DNA of 64,000 nucleotides from Oscillospiraceae bacterium (GTDB lineage: Bacteria; Bacillota; Clostridia; Saccharofermentanales; Saccharofermentanaceae), in contig FWXP01000007.1 in assembly GCA_900176545.1 (NCBI GenBank), forward strand, positions 1 to 64,000, in the 5' to 3' direction. The notes under the pieces are model-generated. The model worked only from the letters and a program-made list of their open reading frames with translations, searched no databases and was not told where the DNA came from. This document shows, in pieces, positions 9,792-17,615 of the stretch (its first letter is position 1; every line of letters begins with the position of its first letter). The position numbers were made by a program, and so were the translations under genes.

Positions 9792-10412
9792 TTAATCATA
9801 CGAATAAGTAACAAGTAAACCGTGATCCGGATGATAAGAATATGAGACTGTTATTCCATCGTATGTTTGCGATATACGACCATCAAGAGCTCTGATACTA
9901 TTCATATCATTCCATACAGACTCAGGAAGGCCCAGCGCTTCGTTAACATCCATAATGGCAAGTATGGCGTCTCTATTATTGTAATCGTCAATATCACTGG
10001 GATTTGTATCAATTGTAAGATAAGAATTATCTGATGCTACAGTCGCCCAACTTGAATCACAATATTTATCGTAGATTTCATTAAAATCATATCTGACAAC
10101 AACAGTAACACTATCGCTCATCTCACCGACAGTAACGGTTACTTCACATTCACCTACACCAACTGCTCTCAGATTACCAATCTCGTTAACAGTTACAACA
10201 TCATTATCTGAACTGTTCCATACAGCTTTACCTTTATAAGATTCCGGATCGATAACACAGTCGATCTTATAATTTTCACCTTTCGTTATTTCAATTTTTG
10301 TTTTAGTGATGTCTACACGCTTAACACCACACGAGCTAAGGATTATTGATGTCATGAGCATCACCCCGATAATCGTCACTCTTCTCTTCAACTTGCCATA
10401 TGTGAACTTCAT
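9792..10412 (-). CDS. Lipoprotein with a bacterial Ig-like (Big2) domain
   Basis: This 206-residue exported protein has a basic N-terminus, a hydrophobic segment, and a lipobox IILSSC that puts the lipid-modified Cys at residue 28. Residues about 33-108 form a Big2-type Ig-like domain (GVGECEVTVTVGEMSDSVTV is the characteristic last strand pair). The remainder contains an ordered C-terminal region of unknown type. The protein should be anchored to the outer face of the membrane, perhaps binding polysaccharide or protein. A hairpin (10446-10470) lies in its 5' leader, and a strong terminator follows at 9683-9720, so it is probably monocistronic. Composition is as AT-rich as the neighbouring defence-like island. 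Confidence 0.8.
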   Translation of the reverse strand: MKFTYGKLKRRVTIIGVMLMTSIILSSCGVKRVDITKTKIEITKGENYKIDCVIDPESYKGKAVWNSSDNDVVTVNEIGNLRAVGVGECEVTVTVGEMSDSVTVVVRYDFNEIYDKYCDSSWATVASDNSYLTIDTNPSDIDDYNNRDAILAIMDVNEALGLPESVWNDMNSIRALDGRISQTYDGITVSYSYHPDHGLLVTYSYD

Positions 10413-10445
10413 AACATTTCCCTCCTTAGGTTTTAAGTATCATTA

Positions 10446-10470
10446 GTTCCCTGCTTTCATAGCAGGGAAC
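10446..10470 (-). repeat. Perfect hairpin in the leader of the Big2 lipoprotein gene
   Basis: The arms GTTCCCTGCT and AGCAGGGAAC are separated by TTCAT, about 35 bases upstream of the lipoprotein start. No T-run follows on either strand, so it is not an ordinary terminator; it may affect mRNA stability or translation. Confidence 0.5.
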
Positions 10471-10603
10471 TATCTGATATGCGTAGGATATCAGCGCTTT
10501 TTACAGACATTTAACATGCTGTTAACTCGACCTTCATCGCAGATTTCAAACATGTATCGAAGCTATAGTTTTCTTCCCGAAGCTAGTACCTTTCGCACAC
10601 GCC

Positions 10604-10643
10604 AAAAGAGACCGATCTCCCTTCTTGTGGGAGGTCGATCTCT
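10604..10643 (-). terminator. Terminator of the dockerin gene
   Basis: Arms of 15 bases (10607-10621 and 10629-10643) pair with two G-U positions and are followed by TTTT on the minus strand. A TTTC run also follows on the plus strand, so it may act in both directions. Confidence 0.8.
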
Positions 10644-10687
10644 TTCTTGTCAGATCTTATGCAGACGGGGTAAGATCCGTGTTCTTA

Positions 10688-11101
10688 TCAGAGTCCGTAG
10701 TAAAGGAAGTAAGACTGAAGGATATCTGCATCTCTGCTTGTAACTGCTCCGTCACCGTTTACGTCCATGTGGTCAGGGTGAGTGCATGTAGAACCGTTGA
10801 AGAATTTCCTGAGTCTTGCATCCCAGTTATTGGGTTCGGGAGCAGAGTATCCGTAACGTACTACATTGCGGATAGTGATGACATCTGCCAGGTTGATGCT
10901 GCCGTCTTCGTTGGCATCTCCGACGTCTACTACCCTGCTGAAGTTATTGCAGTTACGGAAGTTGCTGGCATTGCCGATCCTCCAGAAATCACCGGGGCCG
11001 TAGGGACGGTCGTAGCTTACTGCCAGAGATGTCATGGGAGAAGATCCCAGGATAGTTAATACTGTAAGTGCTGTTGCTGTTAGTGTCTTGATCTTGTTCA
11101 T
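10688..11101 (-). CDS. Secreted stand-alone dockerin-like protein
   Basis: This 137-residue protein has an N-terminal signal peptide (cleavage probably near TSLAVS). Two Ca-binding dockerin repeats follow: VDVGDANEDGSINLADVITI near residues 57-76, and MDVNGDGAVTSRDADIL near residues 112-128. Each holds the D-x-N-x-D-G loop and following helix of type I dockerins. The roughly 35-residue linker between repeats is longer than usual. There is no catalytic or binding module, so the dockerin makes up almost the entire mature protein. Dockerins bind cohesins to build cellulosome-type complexes. No cohesin is visible in this window. The gene has a clear GGAG site and its own terminator. Confidence 0.85.
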   Translation of the reverse strand: MNKIKTLTATALTVLTILGSSPMTSLAVSYDRPYGPGDFWRIGNASNFRNCNNFSRVVDVGDANEDGSINLADVITIRNVVRYGYSAPEPNNWDARLRKFFNGSTCTHPDHMDVNGDGAVTSRDADILQSYFLYYGL

Positions 11102-11190
11102 AAAAATCTCCTTATTCGTTTATCGTCTGCTCTATACAAGACGTAACGGATAAGGAGAGGTTGCATCGGGTTTCCGATATTGGTTCTTAT

Positions 11191-11697
11191 TTATCTTCCT
11201 TCTATAGCTCTATCGTAGTAGCTCTTGGTCTGGTTATCGAAGAGTACCCATACGATGTCGTCGAAGGCTTCAGGGTGTCGTGCGGTGTAGTCCTGTACGG
11301 CTTTTACCGCTACCTGTGCAGCTTCTTTTGCCGGATAGCCGAAGGCTCCTGTAGAGATAGAAGGGAATGCTATGGTGCGGATCCTGTTCTTTCTTGCGAC
11401 TTCCAGGGAATTGATATAGCAGTTCCTGAGGGTATCTTCCTCGTTGTTGCTGCCTCCATGCCACCTGGGTCCTACCGTGTGGATAACGTAATCACAGGGA
11501 AGGTCGTATGCTCCCGTGATCTTAGCTTCACCCATGCGGCATCCGCCTAAAGTCCTGCACTCTGCAAGAAGGCACGGACCTGCTGCATAGTGGATGGCTC
11601 CGTCTACTCCTCCGCCGCCCAGAAGGCTCTCGTTTGCTGCATTTACTATTGCCTGTACGTCGGTTACTTTGGTTATGTCGCCCTTAATGGTCCTCAT
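11191..11697 (-). CDS. Macrodomain protein (O-acetyl-ADP-ribose deacetylase-like)
   Basis: This 168-residue single macrodomain shows the family motifs [27 protein letters not shown] (the ADP-ribose-binding Asn and Gly-rich loop) near residues 15-37, and [11 protein letters not shown] near 109-119. Proteins of this size hydrolyse O-acetyl-ADP-ribose or remove ADP-ribose from proteins or nucleic acids in the cytoplasm. Its start lies only 3 bases after the stop of the upstream membrane-protein gene, with a strong AAAGGAG site, so the two are likely one transcript. Core catalytic and binding residues look intact. Confidence 0.92.
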   Translation of the reverse strand: MRTIKGDITKVTDVQAIVNAANESLLGGGGVDGAIHYAAGPCLLAECRTLGGCRMGEAKITGAYDLPCDYVIHTVGPRWHGGSNNEEDTLRNCYINSLEVARKNRIRTIAFPSISTGAFGYPAKEAAQVAVKAVQDYTARHPEAFDDIVWVLFDNQTKSYYDRAIEGR

Positions 11698-11700
11698 GGC

Positions 11701-12351
11701 TTACTCCTTTCCCAGGGGGATATCTAATACTTCAGCAAAGTCGTCGATGAACTTTCTTATCTTGTTGCACTGGCCTATCTCTACGCCGCAGAGGATGACC
11801 AAGGCTGCGGTCATGACCATTACTACTATAAGTGCCATCTCGTCGGTTATGGGGCCGATGTCGAGCTCGTATACAGATGCCACGATACCGAACTCTGCGG
11901 GCACCATTATGGACTTGACGGTGTCACTCTTCTCTTCGGCCTTGCGCCTGCTCTCTTTTAAGTAGAAGCGGATGTCGTCGGTTATCTGTTTCTTCTTGGA
12001 TTCTGTCTGTCCGTAGCGGTTGTACTTCTTAAGAAGGCCGTCCTTCCAGGTGGAGTACTTAATGGAGCCTTCCTTATTAGAGAGGACGTTCTTATAGTCC
12101 CTATAGTGGCCGTTGAAGTCGAAGCCTATATCGTCTGCGATCTCGGATTCCTTAGCCTCTACGAAGGGGCTGTTCTTTCTTACTTCCAGCATGCTTATAA
12201 AGATAAGTGCCACGCCCAGGATTATAAGGCCATTACGTATATAAGTGTTAGGGAGCTTGATGACTCCGGCGATGACCTCAAGGGCAAATCCCGCGAGGAT
12301 CAGGATTGTTGTCTTATTGAGCTTAAATGTATAAGGATTCTTCTTGGACAT
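11701..12351 (-). CDS. Membrane protein of unknown function, operon partner of the macrodomain gene
   Basis: This 216-residue protein has two N-terminal hydrophobic helices (about 14-30 and 36-54), a charged cytoplasmic-like middle (55-150) with a Lys/Arg-rich helix, and a third hydrophobic segment near 173-193. No family is recognised. A GGGG-type ribosome binding site precedes the ATG. The stop is 3 bases before the macrodomain start, indicating coupling. Confidence 0.7.
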   Translation of the reverse strand: MSKKNPYTFKLNKTTILILAGFALEVIAGVIKLPNTYIRNGLIILGVALIFISMLEVRKNSPFVEAKESEIADDIGFDFNGHYRDYKNVLSNKEGSIKYSTWKDGLLKKYNRYGQTESKKKQITDDIRFYLKESRRKAEEKSDTVKSIMVPAEFGIVASVYELDIGPITDEMALIVVMVMTAALVILCGVEIGQCNKIRKFIDDFAEVLDIPLGKE

Positions 12352-12393
12352 GTTGTCACCCCTTTATCTTGTTCCAAGAATCAGTATAACACG

Positions 12394-12999
12394 TTAAGAG
12401 GATGACGGCAGGCGATAGATCCTTCCGTTATATACTCCCAGGATCTCTCCGTCAAAGGATGGGGTATAGACTGAGTATCCGGGTTCTGCCGCATCGTACA
12501 TTCTCCGGCTGGCTACGTTCGTACTGCCGCTATCCTGTACTATGTAATATGTGTAGTGGGGATCGCCATCGTCATCGTAATCTACGGTGCAGTACTTGTC
12601 CTTGATCGGTATCTCGGTGACGATGGGAGAATACTTAAAGACACTCGTGGTGCCGTGTATCGGATATATCACGAGAAGAGCCGCGGCACCAAATGCCAGG
12701 ACTATCGCCAATATACGCCACGGAAGGCTGCATGTAGGAAGATCGTAGCTCTTATAGCCGTTCAAGAAGACAGATAAACCTGCGCCTGTTATCAGGACCG
12801 CTGCGGCGCCAAGACAACAGAGGGCATGAGTTCTAAGAAAGCTCCTCGAACAATCCTGAATCAGGAATTCATCCGTCAGAACATTTCCTTCAGGCGTTGT
12901 AGACAGAAGGGATCTGGGCAGGAGGATCAGAGCGATAAGAAATAATATCTATGCTGCAGCGATATGTACGATGACTAAGATTTTGGTCGATCTCTTCAT
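12394..12999 (-). pseudogene. Membrane-protein gene interrupted by an in-frame amber codon
   Basis: An ATG at 12997-12999 opens MKRSTKILVIVHIAAA and is then stopped by TAG at 12949-12951, in the middle of a hydrophobic segment. The same frame continues without further stops (ILFLIALILLPRS...) through a second hydrophobic region to a normal stop at 12394, for 201 codons in total. Only a TTG at 12765 could restart translation downstream, giving 123 residues. The uninterrupted frame on both sides of one TAG argues for a single recent nonsense change in a two-helix membrane protein of unknown function. The C-terminal domain (YCTVDYDDDGDPHYTYYIV...) is soluble. Confidence 0.65.
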
Positions 13000-13057
13000 A
13001 AGAATCACTTCATTATTCCTGATGGTATTATACCATTTTCAGGATGGAGGTTCCTTC

Positions 13058-13090
13058 TAACAAACAAGCGAGGTTTGAAACCTCGCTTGT
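13058..13090 (-). terminator. Terminator of the PD-(D/E)XK nuclease gene
   Basis: A perfect stem ACAAGCGAGGT/ACCTCGCTTGT at 13064-13090 is followed by TTTGTT on the minus strand. Confidence 0.8.
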
Positions 13091-13117
13091 CGATCTTATC
13101 AGCTTGTTGCTTACTGC

Positions 13118-14032
13118 TTACGCAGACTTACCTTCTGCAAGCTCCTGTACTTTCTCAAGAGGAAGATCCGTGTAGGAAGCGATCTCTTCAAATGACAGCT
13201 TGCCGCCAGCAATCATGCGGAGAGCGTTGTCCAGCTTAGCCTGCTGAGCGCCCTGCTCGAGGCCCTTGATCATGCCCCTCTCTTCAAATACTTCATTCCA
13301 GTTACACACGTTTACCATTGCCTCCTTCATCGACTCGGGGAATTCTGTCTCATATTCCCGTTCCATATGAGCTATCGCGTCTTTCTTATTGCTGTGCTCG
13401 GAGAATATCTCCGTTAACGACTTCATTATCTTTCTCTCATTATAGGTTATGTGTGAGTAATCATCAATTCTTCCCAGGTTGAATATTACTACTTCCAGCT
13501 TGTCGTAGTTTTCTTTGTCTTCGCGGAAATCGTTGGTCAGATTCTCCTCACTCATTCTGTATCTTATTATGCTGCCTTTCTCCTTCTCGTTAGGCGACAT
13601 GGATATCCAGATGGAATATACCTTCTCGATATTCTCGTAGTGGGAATTTGAGAAATATGTCCCGTATTCTGATGCGACCATATTGCAGGCATAGTAGATG
13701 CCTCTGGTCACTATCCGATACGGAAGTGAAGTGGTATTCTTCTGGCCTTCGATATTGATGATTATCTTCATGTGCTTATCGGTAGCATTGGGAAGCAGAG
13801 CATCGAACTTCACGTCGTATCTGACGTGTCCGTCCTCTACTCCGGGACCTGATGTTACGATCTTATCCGAATCTATTCCGATATCGCCTTGGATATACTT
13901 GTCTCGTATATCCTCAAGGCTCGAATCTTTGTATTCCGGGATAAGTGACTTCAAGGTTATCGCGAGCATAGCCTTATAGGCGAATATGCTCTTGAAGCTC
14001 TCGTCGTACATTATTGAATCCTGTTCGTTCAA
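13118..14032 (-). CDS. Rpn-family PD-(D/E)XK nuclease (transposase_31-like)
   Basis: This 304-residue protein starts at TTG, with GGAGGATCAACATC placing a good ribosome binding site 8 bases upstream. The nuclease core is visible as RYDVKFDALLPN (catalytic Asp) followed by IIINIEGQKN (the E-x-Q/K motif) near residues 70-97. The C-terminus has the family's helical tail with MIKGLEQGAQQAKLDNALRMI. Rpn proteins are DNA endonucleases linked to recombination or phage defence and are often encoded in multiple copies. Its promoter (TTGCAA, 17 bp, CATAAA) is followed at once by a 14-bp perfect palindrome, suggesting tight repression. It has its own terminator and appears monocistronic. Confidence 0.85.
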   Translation of the reverse strand: MNEQDSIMYDESFKSIFAYKAMLAITLKSLIPEYKDSSLEDIRDKYIQGDIGIDSDKIVTSGPGVEDGHVRYDVKFDALLPNATDKHMKIIINIEGQKNTTSLPYRIVTRGIYYACNMVASEYGTYFSNSHYENIEKVYSIWISMSPNEKEKGSIIRYRMSEENLTNDFREDKENYDKLEVVIFNLGRIDDYSHITYNERKIMKSLTEIFSEHSNKKDAIAHMEREYETEFPESMKEAMVNVCNWNEVFEERGMIKGLEQGAQQAKLDNALRMIAGGKLSFEEIASYTDLPLEKVQELAEGKSA

Positions 14033-14063
14033 GATGTTGATCCTCCTTCTTGGATTTATTGAG

Positions 14064-14106
14064 GATCAGCGCTGATCTTTATGAACAGATACTAGCAGGA
14101 TTGCAA
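14064..14106 (-). promoter_or_regulatory. Promoter and 14-bp palindromic operator of the Rpn-type nuclease gene
   Basis: On the minus strand there is a -35 TTGCAA (14101-14106), a 17-bp spacer and a -10 CATAAA (14078-14083). The perfect palindrome GATCAGCGCTGATC lies at 14064-14077, where transcription should start. Upstream, three near-copies of TTGTCG (14117-14154) are spaced irregularly. The gap 14033-14343 otherwise shows no gene. Confidence 0.55.
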
Positions 14107-14276
14107 GCCTTTATGTTGCGACAATTTTCGACAATTGCCGCCAAATTTCGACAACGAGTACGATTAATGGGTCTTTTCCATCGCGGATAGTATTCGGCAT
14201 CGAACGAAGTGATGTTGAATGGTATCCGTGATGACACCAAGCGGTAGCGCGGTAGGTATCTCTTCTGAATAAATGT

Positions 14277-14303
14277 GGCCCGAACAGATACACTGTCCGG
14301 GCC
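14277..14303 (-). terminator. Possible terminator of the 169-aa membrane protein gene
   Basis: The stem GGCCCG-ACAG / CTGT-CGGGCC carries one mismatch; only a weak ACATTTATT tail follows on the minus strand. Confidence 0.4.
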
Positions 14304-14343
14304 GGAGGGTTATGTTGTAAAGAGAGTCGATTATCTTGTGTTA

Positions 14344-14853
14344 TCAAGCGGCCTTGGCGTCTACGCACAGGCAGACATCCTTAGCTTCCTTCTTGCCGTA
14401 CTGTGAAGGATAGGAGATAAGAAGTGCTCGCATATTCTTGTGGTAGCAGTCGGAACCCTTCAATGTATTAAGTGTTTCCTTTGTACCATCCTTCTTTTCT
14501 ACGGTAACTACTGTAGCCATATGCTTGCCTGCACCTGTTACTCTTACATTATCTACAGTGCAGTCGCTGACCATTATGCGGTTTTCCTTAAGATCCTTTA
14601 CCTTGCCTGCAAGGTCTATGGACATCTTGAAGAGTATGACTGCCAGAGCGACAACGAACAACTGCAAGATGATGGATACTACCGCAAAGGATACGCTGCC
14701 CTTATCGAGCATGGCCTTTATAGCCGTCGGGATGATGGCAAGTGTCAGAAGTCCCGAGACCGCCATCAGGCCTGTGAAGAATACATACTCACCAAGGAAC
14801 TGCTCCTTTATGAGTTCGAGCTCACCTGTTCTTGCTTTTCTCAGATCATCCAT
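14344..14853 (-). CDS. Two-helix membrane protein of unknown function
   Basis: This 169-residue protein has a short charged N-terminus and hydrophobic helices at about 24-46 and 56-78. A cytoplasmic-like C-terminal domain rich in Lys and Val (TVDNVRVTGAGKHMATVVTVEKKDG) follows and could form a small beta barrel. A GGGAGGAAT site precedes the ATG. No family is recognised. It stands alone, with the nuclease gene downstream and the reductase gene upstream on the same strand. Confidence 0.65.
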   Translation of the reverse strand: MDDLRKARTGELELIKEQFLGEYVFFTGLMAVSGLLTLAIIPTAIKAMLDKGSVSFAVVSIILQLFVVALAVILFKMSIDLAGKVKDLKENRIMVSDCTVDNVRVTGAGKHMATVVTVEKKDGTKETLNTLKGSDCYHKNMRALLISYPSQYGKKEAKDVCLCVDAKAA

Positions 14854-14989
14854 GACTTATTCCTCCCATAAACGAATCCGGTGTTTTTGTTCTTATGGGT
14901 ATATCTTACAAGCCGTGGATTAAGTTGACGCTAACTTGAGATTAAGAATTTATATTATTTGTTAAAGAAGTGATTAAGACGCTGTCTTG

Positions 14990-15610
14990 TTACCTGATGA
15001 AGTTAGTCCAGGCATGCTCTTCTTCCTTCTTGGGAAGTCCGAACTTCTCCTTGCCTAAGGCTATGCTCTTCATGAGGAAAGCCATATTCCTTCCAAGGGT
15101 CCTCATGGTCTGAAGTCCTTCCAGATCCTTCTCTGCTTCTCCCTTGCCGCCGCCATGGACACTGTTCCAATACTGGCTCGGGACTATAGGCATACCGCAG
15201 ATGGAGAAGTATTTATTGAGCTCGTCGAAGGTCGCGGAACATCCTCCCCTTCTGGCTACTACTACCGAAGCTCCTACCTTCATGGTCTTATCGAAGTGGG
15301 TGCTGTAGAAGAGCCTGTCAAGAAGCGCGATAAGAGTAGCATTAGCTGATGCATAGTATACAGGAGATGCGACGATAAGACCGTCTGCTGTTTCAAACTT
15401 TGCTGCGACGTCGTTGACTTCATCGTCAAAGATGCACTTACCCTTGTCTGCGCAGCTGCCACAGGCTACACATCCTCTAATTGCCTTATTTCCGATCTGC
15501 ATTACTTCTGATTCGATGCCTTCTTCGGTCAATACCTTTACTATCTCATCGATGGCAAGTGATGTGTTGCCCTTTACTCTGGGACTGCCGTTAAGGATAA
15601 GTACTTTCAT
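14990..15610 (-). CDS. Flavodoxin-fold NAD(P)H-dependent oxidoreductase (FMN reductase family)
   Basis: This 206-residue protein opens with a flavodoxin-like strand and the FMN phosphate loop GSPRVKGNTS (residues 8-17). It has the Cys-rich insertion GCVACGSCADKGKC near 46-59 and the flavin-contact segment ASPVYYASANA near 81-91. Members reduce flavins, quinones or aromatic compounds, and the Cys motif occurs in iron-sulfur flavoprotein relatives. It is cytoplasmic. Substrate cannot be predicted. It appears to be a single-gene unit. Confidence 0.88.
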   Translation of the reverse strand: MKVLILNGSPRVKGNTSLAIDEIVKVLTEEGIESEVMQIGNKAIRGCVACGSCADKGKCIFDDEVNDVAAKFETADGLIVASPVYYASANATLIALLDRLFYSTHFDKTMKVGASVVVARRGGCSATFDELNKYFSICGMPIVPSQYWNSVHGGGKGEAEKDLEGLQTMRTLGRNMAFLMKSIALGKEKFGLPKKEEEHAWTNFIR

Positions 15611-15700
15611 GTTGATGCCCTCCCGCTCATAGTATCTTGATTATACATTCAGCTTTCCGGCAAATATATGAAGTATTTTTGCTCTTTAATATCGACATTT

Positions 15701-15747
15701 ATACATAAAGATTCCCCCGCTATCACGTTCGGATATCGGGGGAATCT
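15701..15747 (-). terminator. Terminator of the hisS-aspS operon
   Basis: The arms AGATTCCCCCG and CGGGGGAATCT at 15709-15747 are separated by 17 bases and followed on the minus strand by TTTATG. Confidence 0.75.
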
Positions 15748-15781
15748 GAGTTATTATTTTGTTTTTGTCTTTGCTTTACTC

Positions 15782-17596
15782 TTAGTCTGTTACCAGGTTA
15801 AGATCGTCGTCCTCGTTGGATGAAGCCGTGGTAGCTACTGCGATGGCAAGTTCCTCGAGCTGCTTATCTGCAACGGGAGAAGGTGCCTCGGTCATGAGGT
15901 CGGAAGAGTTCTGAACCTTCGGGAATGCGATAACTTCTCTGATGGAAGCTGCGCCTGCCATGAGCATAACCATACGGTCGAGACCGAATGCGAGACCGCC
16001 GTGAGGAGGTACGCCGAACTTGAATGCATCAAGAAGGAATCCGAACTGCTCCTGAGCGGAGGCTTCAGTAAATCCGAGGAGCTTGAAGATCCTCATCTGA
16101 AGAGCTCTGTCGTGGATCCTTATGGAACCGCCACCGAGCTCGCAGCCGTTAAGGACGATATCGTAAGCCTTGGATCTTACCTTGCCCTGATCGCTCTCGA
16201 GCATGTCGAGATCCTCGTCCATGGGGCATGTGAAGGGATGGTGCATAGCCATGTATCTTCCCTCTTCCTCGGAGTACTCGAACATGGGGAACTCAGTTAC
16301 CCAGCAGAGCTTAAAATCCTTAGGATCGATAAGGCCGAGCTTCTTAGCTGCCTCGATACGAAGAGCGCCAAGAGAATCGTATACGACCTTGTTCTTGTCT
16401 GCGATGATGCAGATAAGATCCTCGGATGCAGCACCCATAGCGTCCTTGATCTCAGCGATGTTCTCAGGTGTCAGGAACTTAAGGAAAGATCCGCGGGGCT
16501 CATCTGAAGGAACGAGCCAAGCCATTCCCTTAGCCTTATATGTCTTACATACTTCACCCAAAGCATCGATCTCCTTACGGGAGAACTTAGCACCGCCGGG
16601 GATGCATACTGCTCTTACGGAGCCGCCAGCCTCGAGAGCACCCTTGAATACCATGAAGTCGATCTTGGATGCGATCTCGGAGATATCCTTGAGCTCGATG
16701 TCGAATCTGAGGTCAGGCTTATCGGAACCGTATCTGTCCATAGCCTCCTGCCATGTGATGCGGCGGATAGGTGTCTCGATGTCAATGTTCATGACGTCCT
16801 TGAAGACCTTTACGAGGAATCCCTCTGTAACGTTCATGACGTCGTCGCAGTCAACAAAGCTCATCTCAAGGTCAACCTGTGTGAACTCGGGCTGTCTGTC
16901 GGCACGAAGATCCTCGTCACGGAAGCACTTAGCGATCTGGATATATCTGTCGTATCCTGCGAGCATAAGGAGCTGCTTATAGAGCTGAGGAGACTGAGGA
17001 AGAGCGAAGAAGGATCCCTGCTTTACTCTTGAAGGTACGAGATAGTCTCTTGCTCCCTCGGGTGTGCTCTTACCGAGCATAGGAGTCTCGATCTCTACAA
17101 AGCCCTGCTCGTCGTAGTAGTCACGTGCGCACTTTGCGATCTTGTGACGGAGCATGAGATTTCTCTGCATGTTGGGTCTTCTAAGGTCAAGGTATCTGTA
17201 CTTGAGGCGAAGCTGCTCATTAGCAGTATCGTCTTCCTCGATATAGAAAGGAGGTGTCTCGGACTCGGAGATGATACGAAGATCCTCTACCGCGATCTCG
17301 ATCTTACCTGTCTTCATCTTGTCGTTAGGAGCGGATCTGAGCTGTACGTCACCTACTGCGGCAAGAACATATTCGGATCTTACGGATGCAGCCTTGTTTC
17401 TGATCTCCTCTGAGGATTCGGGTGTGATAACGAGCTGGATCTCGCCTGTCCTGTCACGGAGAGTGATGAACGTAAGTCCGCCTAAGTCACGGCACTTATG
17501 GCACCATCCCATGAGTGTTACTTTCTTTCCTACATCAGCCTCGGAAAGGTCAGCACACATGCTGCTTCTCTTAAGACCTATGATAGATTCTGACAT
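15782..17596 (-). CDS. aspS: Aspartyl-tRNA synthetase
   Basis: This 604-residue class II synthetase charges tRNA-Asp. The N-terminal OB-fold anticodon domain (residues about 15-105, LMGWCHKCRDLGGLTFITLRD) is followed by motif 2 CFRDEDLRADRQPEFTQVD near 220-238. The bacterial-type GAD insertion (about 300-420) and motif 3 GLAFGLDRMVMLMAG near 535-550 complete it. Length fits the bacterial type. It has a GAAGG site and begins 19 bases after the hisS stop, so hisS and aspS form the common Firmicute operon. No T-box leader was seen. Whether it is discriminating (Asp only) or also charges tRNA-Asn was not determined. Confidence 0.97.
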   Translation of the reverse strand: MSESIIGLKRSSMCADLSEADVGKKVTLMGWCHKCRDLGGLTFITLRDRTGEIQLVITPESSEEIRNKAASVRSEYVLAAVGDVQLRSAPNDKMKTGKIEIAVEDLRIISESETPPFYIEEDDTANEQLRLKYRYLDLRRPNMQRNLMLRHKIAKCARDYYDEQGFVEIETPMLGKSTPEGARDYLVPSRVKQGSFFALPQSPQLYKQLLMLAGYDRYIQIAKCFRDEDLRADRQPEFTQVDLEMSFVDCDDVMNVTEGFLVKVFKDVMNIDIETPIRRITWQEAMDRYGSDKPDLRFDIELKDISEIASKIDFMVFKGALEAGGSVRAVCIPGGAKFSRKEIDALGEVCKTYKAKGMAWLVPSDEPRGSFLKFLTPENIAEIKDAMGAASEDLICIIADKNKVVYDSLGALRIEAAKKLGLIDPKDFKLCWVTEFPMFEYSEEEGRYMAMHHPFTCPMDEDLDMLESDQGKVRSKAYDIVLNGCELGGGSIRIHDRALQMRIFKLLGFTEASAQEQFGFLLDAFKFGVPPHGGLAFGLDRMVMLMAGAASIREVIAFPKVQNSSDLMTEAPSPVADKQLEELAIAVATTASSNEDDDLNLVTD

Positions 17597-17615
17597 TGTA
17601 TTTACCTTCTTTCTC

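Noticed and set aside
14111-14368. Minus-strand 85-codon frame before the nuclease gene
   Set aside because: It overlaps the end of the 14344 gene, is rich in Arg, His and Cys without motif, and spans a hairpin.
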